From Actinomycetota bacterium (GTDB taxonomy: Bacteria > Actinomycetota > Acidimicrobiia > Acidimicrobiales > Ilumatobacteraceae): a stretch of DNA of 7,056 bases. The stretch spans positions 1 through 7,056 of the forward strand of contig SYDZ01000187.1 in the NCBI GenBank assembly GCA_005801025.1, in the 5' to 3' direction. Shown in pieces: positions 1 through 6,930 of the stretch. Position 1 is the stretch's first letter. The number at the start of each line of letters is the position of its first letter. The notes beneath the pieces are model-generated. The model did not search any database. It saw nothing but the letters and a program-made list of their open reading frames with translations, and had not been told where the DNA came from. A program made the translations under genes and the position numbers.

Positions 1-1
1 T

Positions 2-232
2 ATCACCGAGCATTTAGCTGATCAGGTTGCCCGTATCGTTCGCAGTATCCGCATGCTAGATCTGAAAAAGTCACCGAGCGTGAGCGAAACTTTGGACTGG
101 GCGCGCACCATGATGCTGCTCAATATCGACTCAATCGATGCTCAGACAGCTAAAGAGACTTTGCACGTGTTGTTGAAGTATCAGTCTGATATCGCCAAGG
201 CTTCCAAGGAACTTTCCGTCGACCTGGTTTAA
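2..232 (+). CDS. MoxR-family AAA+ ATPase, C-terminal fragment (5' end outside window)
   Basis: Only the last 76 codons are present; the reading frame enters from the left edge and ends at TAA 230-232. The fragment carries the helical lid segment typical of MoxR ATPases, seen as LDLKKSPSVSETLDWAR at residues 19-35 of the fragment. In MoxR proteins this follows the AAA+ core, and the S-x-x-E-T-x-D-W-A stretch is characteristic. The Walker A and B motifs and the arginine finger would lie upstream, so ATPase competence cannot be judged here. MoxR proteins act as cytoplasmic chaperone-like remodelling ATPases, usually with a VWA-domain partner. That partner is encoded 23 nt downstream, which strongly supports the assignment. 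The family is well supported; the client protein is unknown. Confidence 0.85.
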   Translation: MTEHLADQVARIVRSIRMLDLKKSPSVSETLDWARTMMLLNIDSIDAQTAKETLHVLLKYQSDIAKASKELSVDLV

Positions 233-243
233 CCAGGAAAGCT

Positions 244-247
244 GGAG
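244..247 (+). promoter_or_regulatory. Ribosome binding site (GGAG) of the CoxE-like gene
   Basis: GGAG lies 8 nt before the GTG at 256 and supports that start. It partly overlaps a small inverted repeat (CCAG 233-236, CTGG 242-245, five-base loop) in the 23-nt gap after the MoxR stop. The stem is only 4 bp and may be chance, but it would hide the first two G of the site. Confidence 0.6.
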
Positions 248-255
248 TCCATAAC

Positions 256-1692
256 GTGCTCGACTTACTCTCTGGTTTTGTTCAGGAACTCCGAAATGCA
301 GGGCTTCCGGTCTCGCTGACGGAGAACCTTGACGCCATGGAGGCGGTGCGACACATTCCTCTTGAAGATCGTGACGCATTCAAGTATGCGTTGGGAGCCA
401 CGATGGTTAAGAACAGCGCCCATTGGCGTTCATTTGAGACTGTATTCGAGGTGTACTTCTCGTTGCGCGGATCGGAGTACAAAATTGTCGAGGGTTCAGA
501 GGACGAACTTGAGCAGATGTGGCGCGAGATGCAAGAGCAAATGCAACAGGGCGAAGGCAAAGGGTCTTCCGGCGGGATGGACAGCCTGACGCCCGAGGAA
601 ATCGCGCAGATGCTGATGAAAGCCTTGATGAATGGCGACCAAGCCATGATGCGTGCTTTAGCTAAACAATCCGTGCAACGCTTTGCTGGGATGGAGCCAG
701 GTCGTCCAGTCGGCGGCACGTATTACTTGTACCGCACTCTGAGAAATCTTGATCTGGACAATATGTTGCAAAAACTCATGGAGGCTAGCAAACAAGAAAC
801 TGGTAGTGATCTCACGGCTCTTGAAGAACGCCTCGAAAAAGATGAATACGAAAGCCGAATCGATTCCTTCAAAAAAGAGATTGAAGCCGAAATTCGTCGC
901 CGTCTTGTGGCTGACCGGGGTGCCGAAGCAATGGCGAAAACATTGCGTAAGCCGTTGCCAGAAGATGTTGAGTTCATGCATGCCAGTCGCGACGAAATGC
1001 AGTTGCTGAAAAAGTCCTTATACCCATTGACACGTAAATTGGCTGCGCGTTTGGCGCGTAAGCGTCGTCATGGTCGCAAGGGACCCTTGGATTTTCGCAA
1101 TACTGTGCGCCACTCGCTGTCTTATGGTGGTATTCCTGCCGAGCCAAAGTTCAAGCAACCACGGCCATCAAAGCCAGAACTGATGGTTGTAGCCGACATT
1201 TCTGGCAGTGTTGCAGCTTTTGCTCGATTCACTTTGATGTTGGTGTACGCCATGCAGAACCAGTTTTCTAAAGTTCGTTCTTTCGTGTTCATTGATGGGA
1301 TTGATGAAGTCACTGAGTATTTCAAAGGCACTGAAGATATCGGCGAAGCAATTCATCGTGTCAACACCGAAGCCGACGTGGTGTGGGTTGACGGTCACAG
1401 CGATTACGGTCACGCCTTTGAAGTTTTCTGGGATCGTTACGGGAAAAGTGTTGGGCCAAAAACCACGGTGCTTTTCTTAGGTGATGCACGTAATAACTAT
1501 CACGCTTCACAAGCGTGGGTGGTTCAAGAAGTGCGCAAGAAAGCGCGTCAGGTGTATTGGTTGAATCCGGAACCAAAATCGTATTGGAATACTGGTGACT
1601 CCATCGTCGGAGAGTACGCAGGTCATACCGATGGAGCCTATGAATGCCGCAATCTGCGACAACTTGAAGCCTTCGTCGAGAAATTAGCCTAA
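256..1692 (+). CDS. CoxE-like VWA domain protein, partner of the upstream MoxR ATPase
   Basis: This 478-residue protein starts at GTG 256, supported by GGAG 8 nt upstream. Its N-terminus LDLLSGFVQELRNAGLPVS is a typical CoxE-like opening. A Glu/Gln/Met-rich, probably coiled or flexible stretch follows at about residues 83-107. A strongly basic segment at about 262-310 (LARKRRHGRKGPLDFRNTVR) precedes the VWA domain. The VWA domain has the metal-binding MIDAS motif D314-I-S316-G-S318. Later loops, H381-S382-D383 and G409-D410, are plausible further MIDAS positions. There is no signal peptide or membrane helix, so it should be cytosolic. CoxE-type proteins work with MoxR ATPases; in carbon monoxide oxidisers CoxD/CoxE mature the active-site cluster of CO dehydrogenase. 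No cox structural genes are visible, so a Cox role should not be assumed. It is probably cotranscribed with the MoxR gene before it and the phosphatase after it. Confidence 0.88.
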   Translation: MLDLLSGFVQELRNAGLPVSLTENLDAMEAVRHIPLEDRDAFKYALGATMVKNSAHWRSFETVFEVYFSLRGSEYKIVEGSEDELEQMWREMQEQMQQGEGKGSSGGMDSLTPEEIAQMLMKALMNGDQAMMRALAKQSVQRFAGMEPGRPVGGTYYLYRTLRNLDLDNMLQKLMEASKQETGSDLTALEERLEKDEYESRIDSFKKEIEAEIRRRLVADRGAEAMAKTLRKPLPEDVEFMHASRDEMQLLKKSLYPLTRKLAARLARKRRHGRKGPLDFRNTVRHSLSYGGIPAEPKFKQPRPSKPELMVVADISGSVAAFARFTLMLVYAMQNQFSKVRSFVFIDGIDEVTEYFKGTEDIGEAIHRVNTEADVVWVDGHSDYGHAFEVFWDRYGKSVGPKTTVLFLGDARNNYHASQAWVVQEVRKKARQVYWLNPEPKSYWNTGDSIVGEYAGHTDGAYECRNLRQLEAFVEKLA

Positions 1693-1698
1693 GAGATT

Positions 1699-2367
1699 AT
1701 GGCGCGCTTAATTTTTGTCCGCCACGGTGAATCGCAAGTGTCTGTGAATCGTGTGATCGGTGGACCACGTTCATGTATCGGACTTTCAGATCTCGGTCGT
1801 CAACAATCTCAACGCTTGTTTGAGCGATGGAGTGGTGTCGAGAACTTTCATCCCGACATGGTGATTTCCAGTGCCTATCCGCGTGCCCGAGAGACCGCGG
1901 CAATTGTCGCTCCAGCTTTCGGTGCCGAACCTATTGAAGTCATCAGCGAATTTGGTGAACATGATCCAGGTCCACAATGTGATGGACTCTTGTACACGGA
2001 CTTTACGGCTCAATTCGGAGATCCCGATTGGGAGAACGATCCATATGGAACAACATTTCCAGGTGGGGAAACGATTGCCGAATTTCAATTTCGTATCGGC
2101 ACTGCTGTTCGCTCGCTTGTGGATCGCTTAGGCGACGGTACCGCGGTGATCTTTTGCCATGGCGGGGTTGTTGACACGGCGTTACGTCAGTCAATGCGCG
2201 CGGCAGGTACTGGTGTTTTTGAGATTTATACGGTCAATACGTCAGTGACAGAATTGTTGTTGGTGAATCCAGGACGCTGGCGCGTGATCCGCTATAACGA
2301 CTCGGCTCATCTGGTCGGCTTGCCAGTGTCCACGCATCATGGCTTGAGTTCGGACGAATCACAGTAA
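1699..2367 (+). CDS. Histidine phosphatase family protein (phosphoglycerate-mutase-like)
   Basis: This 222-residue protein opens with the family hallmark FVRHGES (R8-H9-G10-E11), where H9 would be the phosphorylated nucleophile. The other active-site elements are present: R62/R64 in SSAYPRARETA, an acidic E87-H88 in FGEHDPGP, and the second catalytic histidine H154 in CHGGVVD. Length and motif spacing are normal for an intact branch-2-like phosphatase of about 200-220 residues. Substrates in this superfamily range from sugar phosphates and nucleotide or cofactor precursors to phosphoproteins, and nothing here picks one. The ATG at 1699 lies 6 nt after the CoxE-like stop and has only a weak GAGA upstream, so translation is probably coupled. 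It ends 3 nt before the GMC oxidoreductase. No transport signal or membrane helix is seen. Confidence 0.9.
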   Translation: MARLIFVRHGESQVSVNRVIGGPRSCIGLSDLGRQQSQRLFERWSGVENFHPDMVISSAYPRARETAAIVAPAFGAEPIEVISEFGEHDPGPQCDGLLYTDFTAQFGDPDWENDPYGTTFPGGETIAEFQFRIGTAVRSLVDRLGDGTAVIFCHGGVVDTALRQSMRAAGTGVFEIYTVNTSVTELLLVNPGRWRVIRYNDSAHLVGLPVSTHHGLSSDESQ

Positions 2368-2370
2368 ATC

Positions 2371-3804
2371 ATGAACATCTTGCCGCGTCCCGATGTCATC
2401 GTGGTTGGTGCGGGTTCTGCTGGATGTGTGTTGGCTGATCGGCTCTCGCAGTCTGGCCGCTCAGTTCTTGTGATCGAGGCGGGACCTGATCTGCGGTTCG
2501 GGGCCGCACCAAGTGGCATTTCTGGACCGTCATTTTTTGCTGCAATGAGTGAGCCAGGTCGGGTTTGGTCGCACGTTGAGGCACAACGAGTTGCGGGCCA
2601 AGCGCGACGCCCGTACGCACGAGGGCGAGGTATCGGGGGCTCATCGGCGGTCAACGCAATGATTGGCTTATGGGGCGAAGTTGAAGACTATGACGCATGG
2701 GAAAGTGATTTTGGCTGTCAGGGATGGTCGTGGCGCGATGTTGAACCGTATTTTCGGCGCATTGACATTCCTTTGACAAAGGCAGATCCAGGAAGCCCCA
2801 CGAGGGTTGGAGCGGCACTGTTTGAAGCGTGTCGCCTTGAAGGGTGGACGTGGCATCGCGGCCCATTTCCATTGGGTGGCGTTGGACGTGATGTGGGTCC
2901 GGTGATGTTGACTCGTTCAACAGATGGACATCGAGTGACAGCCTCAGATATTTATTTGGAACGGGCCCGTGAACGCAGTCATGTACGTATTCTGTGCGAC
3001 ACTTTGGTTGATCGTGTGGCGATGCAAGGCACACATGCGGTTGGCGTGATTTTGGCGGATGGCACCCTGATTGAGTCAAAAGAGACAGTGATTTGTGCGG
3101 GCGCAATCCATAGTCCAGCCATCTTGTTACGCAGCAAGATTGAACGCCCTGCGATCGGACAGGGGTTGCAAGATCATGCCTCGGCACCGTTGACTTTGGC
3201 GTTACGCGAATCCTGCCCGACGGATTCGGTCGCGGCTACCACTTTGGCTCGATTGAGTTCTGGTTTTGAGCCTGCGGATCTACAGATTCTCGCGCTTGAC
3301 CATTTCGGTCAGGGGGCCAATGGATTTGGTCAGTTGGCTGTGGCTTTCATGCACCCGAGATCTCGTGGTCAGGTGACGTTGGCATCGCAGGACCCAACAG
3401 TTGATCCGATCGTTGATTTCCAGATGTTGTCAGATGAACGCGATGTTGAAGCCTTGAAGGTTGGTGTCAATGTGGCGCGTCAACTTGTGCAATCTTCCCC
3501 ACTCAAAGATATGTCCAACGGGGTGTTCATTGATGACCTCGGTACGCCGGTGGAAGCCCTTGATCAATCTCCCGATGCGGTCGGTGAATGGTTGCGGGCG
3601 TACACAGGTGATTACGTCCATGCCTCAGGAACCTGTGCCATGGGAGATCCTGGCTCGGAGTTATCTGTGGTGGATTGCTTTGGTCGGGTGATCGGGGTTA
3701 CTGGGTTACGGGTGTGTGATGCGTCGATTTTTCCCCAAGTGCCTCGTGCCAATACGCATTTCCCCGTGATGATGGCCGCTGAGGTCATCGCAGACCGCTG
3801 GTAG
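2371..3804 (+). CDS. GMC-family FAD-dependent oxidoreductase, short form
   Basis: This 477-residue flavoenzyme begins with an FAD-binding Rossmann motif, G13-A-G15-S-A-G18, and the ribose-binding E36 in VLVIEAG. The first GMC signature is GRGIGGSSAVN at 85-95. The second is recognisable at 243-257 (AGAIHSPAILLRSKI), but the usual Ser-Gly is Ser-Lys. It is followed almost at once by GQGLQDH (263-269), with most of the usual intervening segment missing. The C-terminal domain has the catalytic-type H417 in YVHASGTCAMG and N461 in RANTHFP, positions that match the His/Asn pair of choline-oxidase-like enzymes. GMC enzymes oxidise alcohols, sugars or sterols. At about 480 residues it is shorter than the usual 530-600 and recalls the MftG group, but no mycofactocin genes are visible, so I do not assign that name. 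The ATG at 2371 follows the phosphatase stop by 3 nt, without a clear ribosome binding site. Confidence 0.88.
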   Translation: MNILPRPDVIVVGAGSAGCVLADRLSQSGRSVLVIEAGPDLRFGAAPSGISGPSFFAAMSEPGRVWSHVEAQRVAGQARRPYARGRGIGGSSAVNAMIGLWGEVEDYDAWESDFGCQGWSWRDVEPYFRRIDIPLTKADPGSPTRVGAALFEACRLEGWTWHRGPFPLGGVGRDVGPVMLTRSTDGHRVTASDIYLERARERSHVRILCDTLVDRVAMQGTHAVGVILADGTLIESKETVICAGAIHSPAILLRSKIERPAIGQGLQDHASAPLTLALRESCPTDSVAATTLARLSSGFEPADLQILALDHFGQGANGFGQLAVAFMHPRSRGQVTLASQDPTVDPIVDFQMLSDERDVEALKVGVNVARQLVQSSPLKDMSNGVFIDDLGTPVEALDQSPDAVGEWLRAYTGDYVHASGTCAMGDPGSELSVVDCFGRVIGVTGLRVCDASIFPQVPRANTHFPVMMAAEVIADRW

Positions 3805-3850
3805 GAGCGAATTCCTCATCTCTGCCATACCCCCTTGGCACAGTCCAAGT
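3805..3850. other. Only intergenic gap between the two gene blocks; overlapping inverted repeats
   Basis: This 46-nt gap holds an imperfect 8-bp inverted repeat with one mismatch (left arm 3820-3827, right arm 3836-3843, 8-nt loop). It also holds a perfect 5-bp inverted repeat (CTTGG 3834-3838, CCAAG 3845-3849, 6-nt loop) ending one base before the ATG at 3851. The repeats share bases 3836-3838, so the two hairpins exclude each other. There is no run of T after either, so a classical intrinsic terminator is not supported. I see no convincing -35/-10 pair and no Shine-Dalgarno sequence. The gap could hold an operator or a translational control element, or the repeats could be chance. Confidence 0.45.
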
Positions 3851-4111
3851 ATGAGCAACCTGAACCCCCAGTCACGAAAAATACCCATCCCCTTGGAGTC
3901 CACACGGATTGACTGCGGAACCTGTGTGATGCACCAGACCGCTGTCTGCGCCGACTGTGTGGTGACCTTTTTATGCCGTGACGATGAGCCAGATAGTGGC
4001 TCGGATGGCCAAACTGGGGCCATTGTGTTCGATATCGCAGAAATGAGAGCGATGCGTGCCCTCGCAGAGGCCGGTTTAGTGCCTACGCTTCGTCATCGTG
4101 AGTCGGGTTAA
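3851..4111 (+). CDS. Small Cys-rich protein of unknown function, coupled to queG
   Basis: This 86-residue protein has two paired cysteine motifs, C22-G-T-C25 and C33-A-D-C36 (CX2C-X7-CX2C), plus C42. The pattern looks like a compact zinc knuckle or an Fe-S site. An acidic, Gly/Ser-rich linker follows (DDEPDSGSDG, 44-53), then a likely helix in which IAEMRAMRALAEAGLVP ends before a basic tail. I recall similar short proteins with an I-D-C-x-x-C...C-x-x-C-V-V-T opening as hypothetical proteins in actinobacteria, but I cannot verify that here and know no function. The gene is supported by its strongly ordered cysteine spacing and its 14-nt overlap with queG. No Shine-Dalgarno sequence precedes the ATG at 3851, so a different start is possible, but it would have to lie before the cysteines. 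No signal peptide or membrane helix is seen; a cytosolic metal-binding or regulatory role is inference. Confidence 0.75.
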   Translation: MSNLNPQSRKIPIPLESTRIDCGTCVMHQTAVCADCVVTFLCRDDEPDSGSDGQTGAIVFDIAEMRAMRALAEAGLVPTLRHRESG

Positions 4112-5279
4112 ACGAAATCAGATACTTGTTGACTCAACGGACCCCGCGTACCTCGAGTCATTGTTTCAGTTGGCTGTGTCGGCAGGTCTAGACCGTGTTG
4201 GTGTTTGTGATGCCACGGTTTTAGATCGGGCTCGTTCAGCAATTGATGATCGCAATGAACGCGGTCTGAGCGACACCATGGGTTTCACTTTTCGTCATCC
4301 AAGTCGATCAACTGATCCCGACCGCTCCGTCAGCGGAGCTCGTTCAGTCATTGTTGGAGCGCGGAGTTATTACAGCGAACAACCCGATCATCCCGGCGGA
4401 CTTGTGGGACGCGTGGCTCGTTATGCTCAGGCCGACCACTACACGCCGCTACGGCAGTCGCTGCAGCAGGTGGCATTGCGTTTGCGCGCTGACGGATTTC
4501 GCGCTGTTGTGTTTGCCGATGAAAACGCGATTGTTGATCGCGAGGTTGCTTATCGCGCCGGCTTAGGTTGGTTTGGCAAGAATGCCAATCTGCTCTTGCC
4601 GGGTGCTGGAAGTTTTTTCAGTCTCGGTTCAATAGTGACGACCGCGGTTTTGAGCCCAGCGAAGCAACCTGCTCCCGACGGTTGTGGGACATGTCGATCA
4701 TGTTTTGATGATTGTCCAACGCAGGCCATCGTGGCTGAAGGGGTCATTGATGCACGTCGCTGTTTGGCTTGGTTGGTGCAAAAGCCTGGAGTATTCCCAC
4801 GTGAGTTCCGAGTTGCTGTGCACGATCGTCTTTATGGCTGTGATGACTGTCAAACCAGTTGTCCTCCCACAGTGCGACTCGGTCGCCGACATACGGCATC
4901 AACGCCACCAGCGATCGGTCCAGGGGCTTTTGTCGATGTTCTCGGGGTCTTAGATTCCACTGATCAAGAATTGCTGGAGCGATTCGGCAGTTGGTACCTG
5001 GCTGAGCGAAATCCGAAATGGTTGAGACGTAACGCTCTGATTATTTTGGGCAATATCGCGCCTCTGCCGATGACCAATGATCCCGGCGATTCAGTTGAGC
5101 GGATGCTGCGCAAGTATCTTGGAGATATCGACCCTCTACTTCGTGCTCATGCCCTATGGGCGGCGATTCGCCTGGGACGCCAAGACCTCGTGAGTCTGGT
5201 CGAGCGTGATCCAGACAGCCATGTGCAGGACGAATTGAATCATCAATCATCGGTGCCTATTCGAACGGTCACGCGATGA
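4098..5279 (+). CDS. queG: Epoxyqueuosine reductase QueG
   Basis: QueG is a cytosolic cobalamin- and [4Fe-4S]-dependent enzyme that reduces epoxyqueuosine to queuosine at the wobble base of GUN-anticodon tRNAs, the last step of the pathway. The 393-residue protein has the N-terminal cobalamin-binding region, including RHPSRSTDP and ARSVIVGARSYY, and the core FADENAIVDREVAYRAGLGW with a candidate proton-donor D141. The ferredoxin-like centre has two clusters: C196-X2-C199-X2-C202-X3-C206-P, and C222 with C248-X2-C251-X3-C255-P. The C-terminus (about 300-380) is a HEAT-like helical repeat, as expected for the tRNA-binding part. Length is normal. The start is GTG 4098, overlapping the upstream small gene by 14 nt; no Shine-Dalgarno sequence is visible. 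A TTG at 4161 would still leave the family core intact. The stop overlaps the next ATG. No other queuosine genes and no cobalamin riboswitch lie in the window. Confidence 0.93.
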   Translation: MSRVKRNQILVDSTDPAYLESLFQLAVSAGLDRVGVCDATVLDRARSAIDDRNERGLSDTMGFTFRHPSRSTDPDRSVSGARSVIVGARSYYSEQPDHPGGLVGRVARYAQADHYTPLRQSLQQVALRLRADGFRAVVFADENAIVDREVAYRAGLGWFGKNANLLLPGAGSFFSLGSIVTTAVLSPAKQPAPDGCGTCRSCFDDCPTQAIVAEGVIDARRCLAWLVQKPGVFPREFRVAVHDRLYGCDDCQTSCPPTVRLGRRHTASTPPAIGPGAFVDVLGVLDSTDQELLERFGSWYLAERNPKWLRRNALIILGNIAPLPMTNDPGDSVERMLRKYLGDIDPLLRAHALWAAIRLGRQDLVSLVERDPDSHVQDELNHQSSVPIRTVTR

Positions 5280-6397
5280 AGCATCTCTTGGTCACCAATG
5301 ACTTCCCTCCAAAAATCGGCGGGATTCAATCCTTGCTGTGGGAATGGTGGCGTCGGCTTCCCGCTGATTCCTTTGCCGTTCTCACTAGCCCTCATCAAGG
5401 TTCAGAGGAATTCGATGCATCTCAATCATTTCATATTGAGCGCACTCGAGAACCGGTTTTGTTGCCTCACCCGTGGATGGTCAGGCGTGTTAATGAAATG
5501 GCGAAGCGAGTGGGAGCGGACTTGGTGGTGCTTGACCCTGCTGTCCCTCTCGGTATCATCGGACCTCGTTTGGCTTTGCCCTATGACGTAGTGTTGCACG
5601 GTGCCGAAGTGACAGTGCCTGGTCGTATTCCAGGTTCAAAACAAGTTCTTGCTCATGTTCTTCGTGGGGCGCGCCATGTTGTGGCCGCGGGGCAATACCC
5701 CGCTACTGAAGCAGAGCGTGCGACTGGACGGGCATTGCCGATGACCATTGTTCCACCAGGGGTGGACATTGATCGCTTCACCCCGTTGAGCGGTGAACAG
5801 CGATCATTGGCTCGTCAAGATTTTGGTTTCAGTGACGAAACTGAACTTGTGATCGGCATTAGCCGTTTGGTGCCGCGCAAAGGATTTGATACGGCCATTC
5901 GTGCTGTGGCGCGACTCAAGAAATCGCGCCCGCATCTTGTCTTAGCCATTGCTGGTTCGGGTCGAGATCGCCAGCGTCTGGAAAAACTTGCATCTGAACT
6001 GGATGCACCGGTGAAGTTTTTAGGTCGAGTCGCTCATGAAGATCTTCCCCGTTTGTACGGATGTGCGGACGTCTACACAATGCTGTGTCGTAATCGTTGG
6101 GGAGGACTCGAACAAGAAGGTTTCGGAATTGTCTTCGTCGAAGCTGCTGCCTGTGGCATTGCCCAGATTGCTGGTTTAAGTGGCGGAGCCGCCGATGCAG
6201 TGGCGCATGAAGAAACTGGTTATGTGGTCGATGATTCCACTGATGTGAACACTGTGGCACAACGTATTGCTGACCTTTTGGACGATCCCGATCTCCGACG
6301 GCGGATGGGCGTGGCCTCGCGCCAGAGAGCGATTACTGAATTTTCGTACGAGATGCTCGCCAAGCGTCTCGGTGATGTTTTTGGAGTGTGGTCATGA
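5276..6397 (+). CDS. pimB: GT4 glycosyltransferase, PimB-like (phosphatidylinositol mannoside mannosyltransferase)
   Basis: This 373-residue GT-B fold transferase closely follows the pattern of mycobacterial PimB (Rv2188c type). PimB adds the second mannose from GDP-mannose to phosphatidylinositol monomannoside at the inner face of the membrane. Matching features are the N-terminal NDFPPKIGGIQS acceptor-side loop (8-19), H108 in VVLHGAEV, PPGVDIDRF before the second domain, and the nucleotide-binding SRLVPRKG (R197, K202). The region CRNRWGGLEQEGFGIVFVEA contains the GT4 EX7E motif E281/E289, followed by SGGAADAV. There is no membrane helix; PimB enzymes bind the membrane peripherally. The ATG overlaps the queG stop as ATGA, so translation is likely coupled. 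GT4 acceptors are hard to predict: the family is certain, the PimB role likely, and another GDP- or UDP-sugar lipid transferase remains possible. Confidence 0.8.
   Translation: MKHLLVTNDFPPKIGGIQSLLWEWWRRLPADSFAVLTSPHQGSEEFDASQSFHIERTREPVLLPHPWMVRRVNEMAKRVGADLVVLDPAVPLGIIGPRLALPYDVVLHGAEVTVPGRIPGSKQVLAHVLRGARHVVAAGQYPATEAERATGRALPMTIVPPGVDIDRFTPLSGEQRSLARQDFGFSDETELVIGISRLVPRKGFDTAIRAVARLKKSRPHLVLAIAGSGRDRQRLEKLASELDAPVKFLGRVAHEDLPRLYGCADVYTMLCRNRWGGLEQEGFGIVFVEAAACGIAQIAGLSGGAADAVAHEETGYVVDDSTDVNTVAQRIADLLDDPDLRRRMGVASRQRAITEFSYEMLAKRLGDVFGVWS
6383..6386 (+). promoter_or_regulatory. Ribosome binding site (GGAG) of the membrane protein gene
   Basis: GGAG sits inside the last codons of the pimB-like gene, 7 nt before ATG 6394. 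It lies too close to GTG 6388 to serve that codon, so it decides the start in favour of ATG 6394 and the ATGA overlap. Confidence 0.65.
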
Positions 6398-6903
6398 ACG
6401 GTCTCAGAATTATCCGTTTCAATATTTTGGGAACACTGATTTTTTCTGTGTCGGCTCTGTGGGCGGCAATAGTTTTTGATGGCCTCGCCAAGTCGCAAGG
6501 AGTTGTCATAGCGCTCGTGCTGTTTGCTATCGGGACAGGGGTTTTTCTGTGGGGCTATTGGACGGCCGTCCAGCGCAGTCGGCAAGAAGAGATCTCCGTC
6601 GCCGAACTGTATTTCCTCGTTGGTTCGGTCATCCCGCGCAGTGTCAAGATAGCCATGCATTCTTGCTTGGCAACGCAAATTTTGGTTGCCCTGGGCACGG
6701 CGCTCTCGCGGCCCAACAGTCCGAGTGGGGATGGACTGAGTAGCAAGCCTGGTTCCACTTTGGCTTTCGGTGTCCTGGTACCCATCTTGGGTCTCGGACT
6801 CAATGGTTTATGGGCGGCTCGTCACGGAAAATTTGCTCCGCGACGCCTGAAGAATGGGACCGAGGTCCCTGTTTGCCACACTGACACTGATCCGATCGGC
6901 TAG
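6394..6903 (+). CDS. Four-helix integral membrane protein, function unknown
   Basis: This 169-residue hydrophobic protein has four predicted membrane segments at about residues 9-29, 36-58, 86-104 and 121-142. Positive charges sit at the N-terminus (R5, R8), in the 59-85 loop (QRSRQEE, RSVK) and in the C-terminal tail (RHGKFAPRRLK). By the positive-inside rule both ends and the middle loop should face the cytoplasm. The segment TLAFGVLVPILGLGLNGLW with the RHG tail looks conserved in style, but I cannot name a family. The start chosen is ATG 6394, which has GGAG 7 nt upstream and overlaps the pimB-like stop as ATGA; a GTG at 6388 would add two residues. The tight coupling to a lipid glycosyltransferase suggests, but does not show, a role in envelope lipid synthesis or export. 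No enzyme motif is seen. Confidence 0.8.
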   Translation: MNGLRIIRFNILGTLIFSVSALWAAIVFDGLAKSQGVVIALVLFAIGTGVFLWGYWTAVQRSRQEEISVAELYFLVGSVIPRSVKIAMHSCLATQILVALGTALSRPNSPSGDGLSSKPGSTLAFGVLVPILGLGLNGLWAARHGKFAPRRLKNGTEVPVCHTDTDPIG

Positions 6904-6930
6904 AACTAAGTAATTTCCGACACGGCGTCT

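Noticed and set aside
282..719. A 145-codon minus-strand open frame inside the CoxE-like gene
   Set aside because: It is fully antisense to a gene with clear VWA and CoxE features, and its Ser/Cys/Ile-rich composition looks like a shadow frame.
2651..3187. A 178-codon open frame on the minus strand
   Set aside because: It lies wholly inside the GMC oxidoreductase gene, shows no recognisable domain, and is rich in His, Pro, Ser and Cys as expected for an antisense shadow of a real coding frame.
2371..3804. Naming the GMC enzyme MftG of the mycofactocin system
   Set aside because: The short length is similar, but the loop before the G-x-x-L-x-D-H motif differs and no mycofactocin genes are visible in the window.
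3803..3816. Inverted repeat AGGA/TCCT around an EcoRI-like GAATTC just after the GMC stop
   Set aside because: It is only four base pairs with a six-base loop, too short to claim as a functional site.
3825..3840. Candidate promoter elements (TGCCATACC as an extended -10, TTGGCA as a -35)
   Set aside because: The -10-like hexamer matches the consensus in only three positions and no -35 lies at the right distance. TTGGCA has no -10 about 17 nt downstream.
3820..3843. Possible rho-independent terminator after the GMC gene
   Set aside because: The stem has one mismatch, and the bases after it (TCCAAGTATG) contain no T run, so the terminator rule is not met.
3805..4097. Cobalamin riboswitch upstream of the B12-dependent queG
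   Set aside because: The upstream gap is only 46 nt and the rest is coding sequence. No B12-box-like element is seen.
6220..6678. A 152-codon minus-strand open frame across the pimB/membrane-protein junction
   Set aside because: It is antisense to two well-supported genes, is low in hydrophobic core patterns, and has no motif or ribosome binding site.
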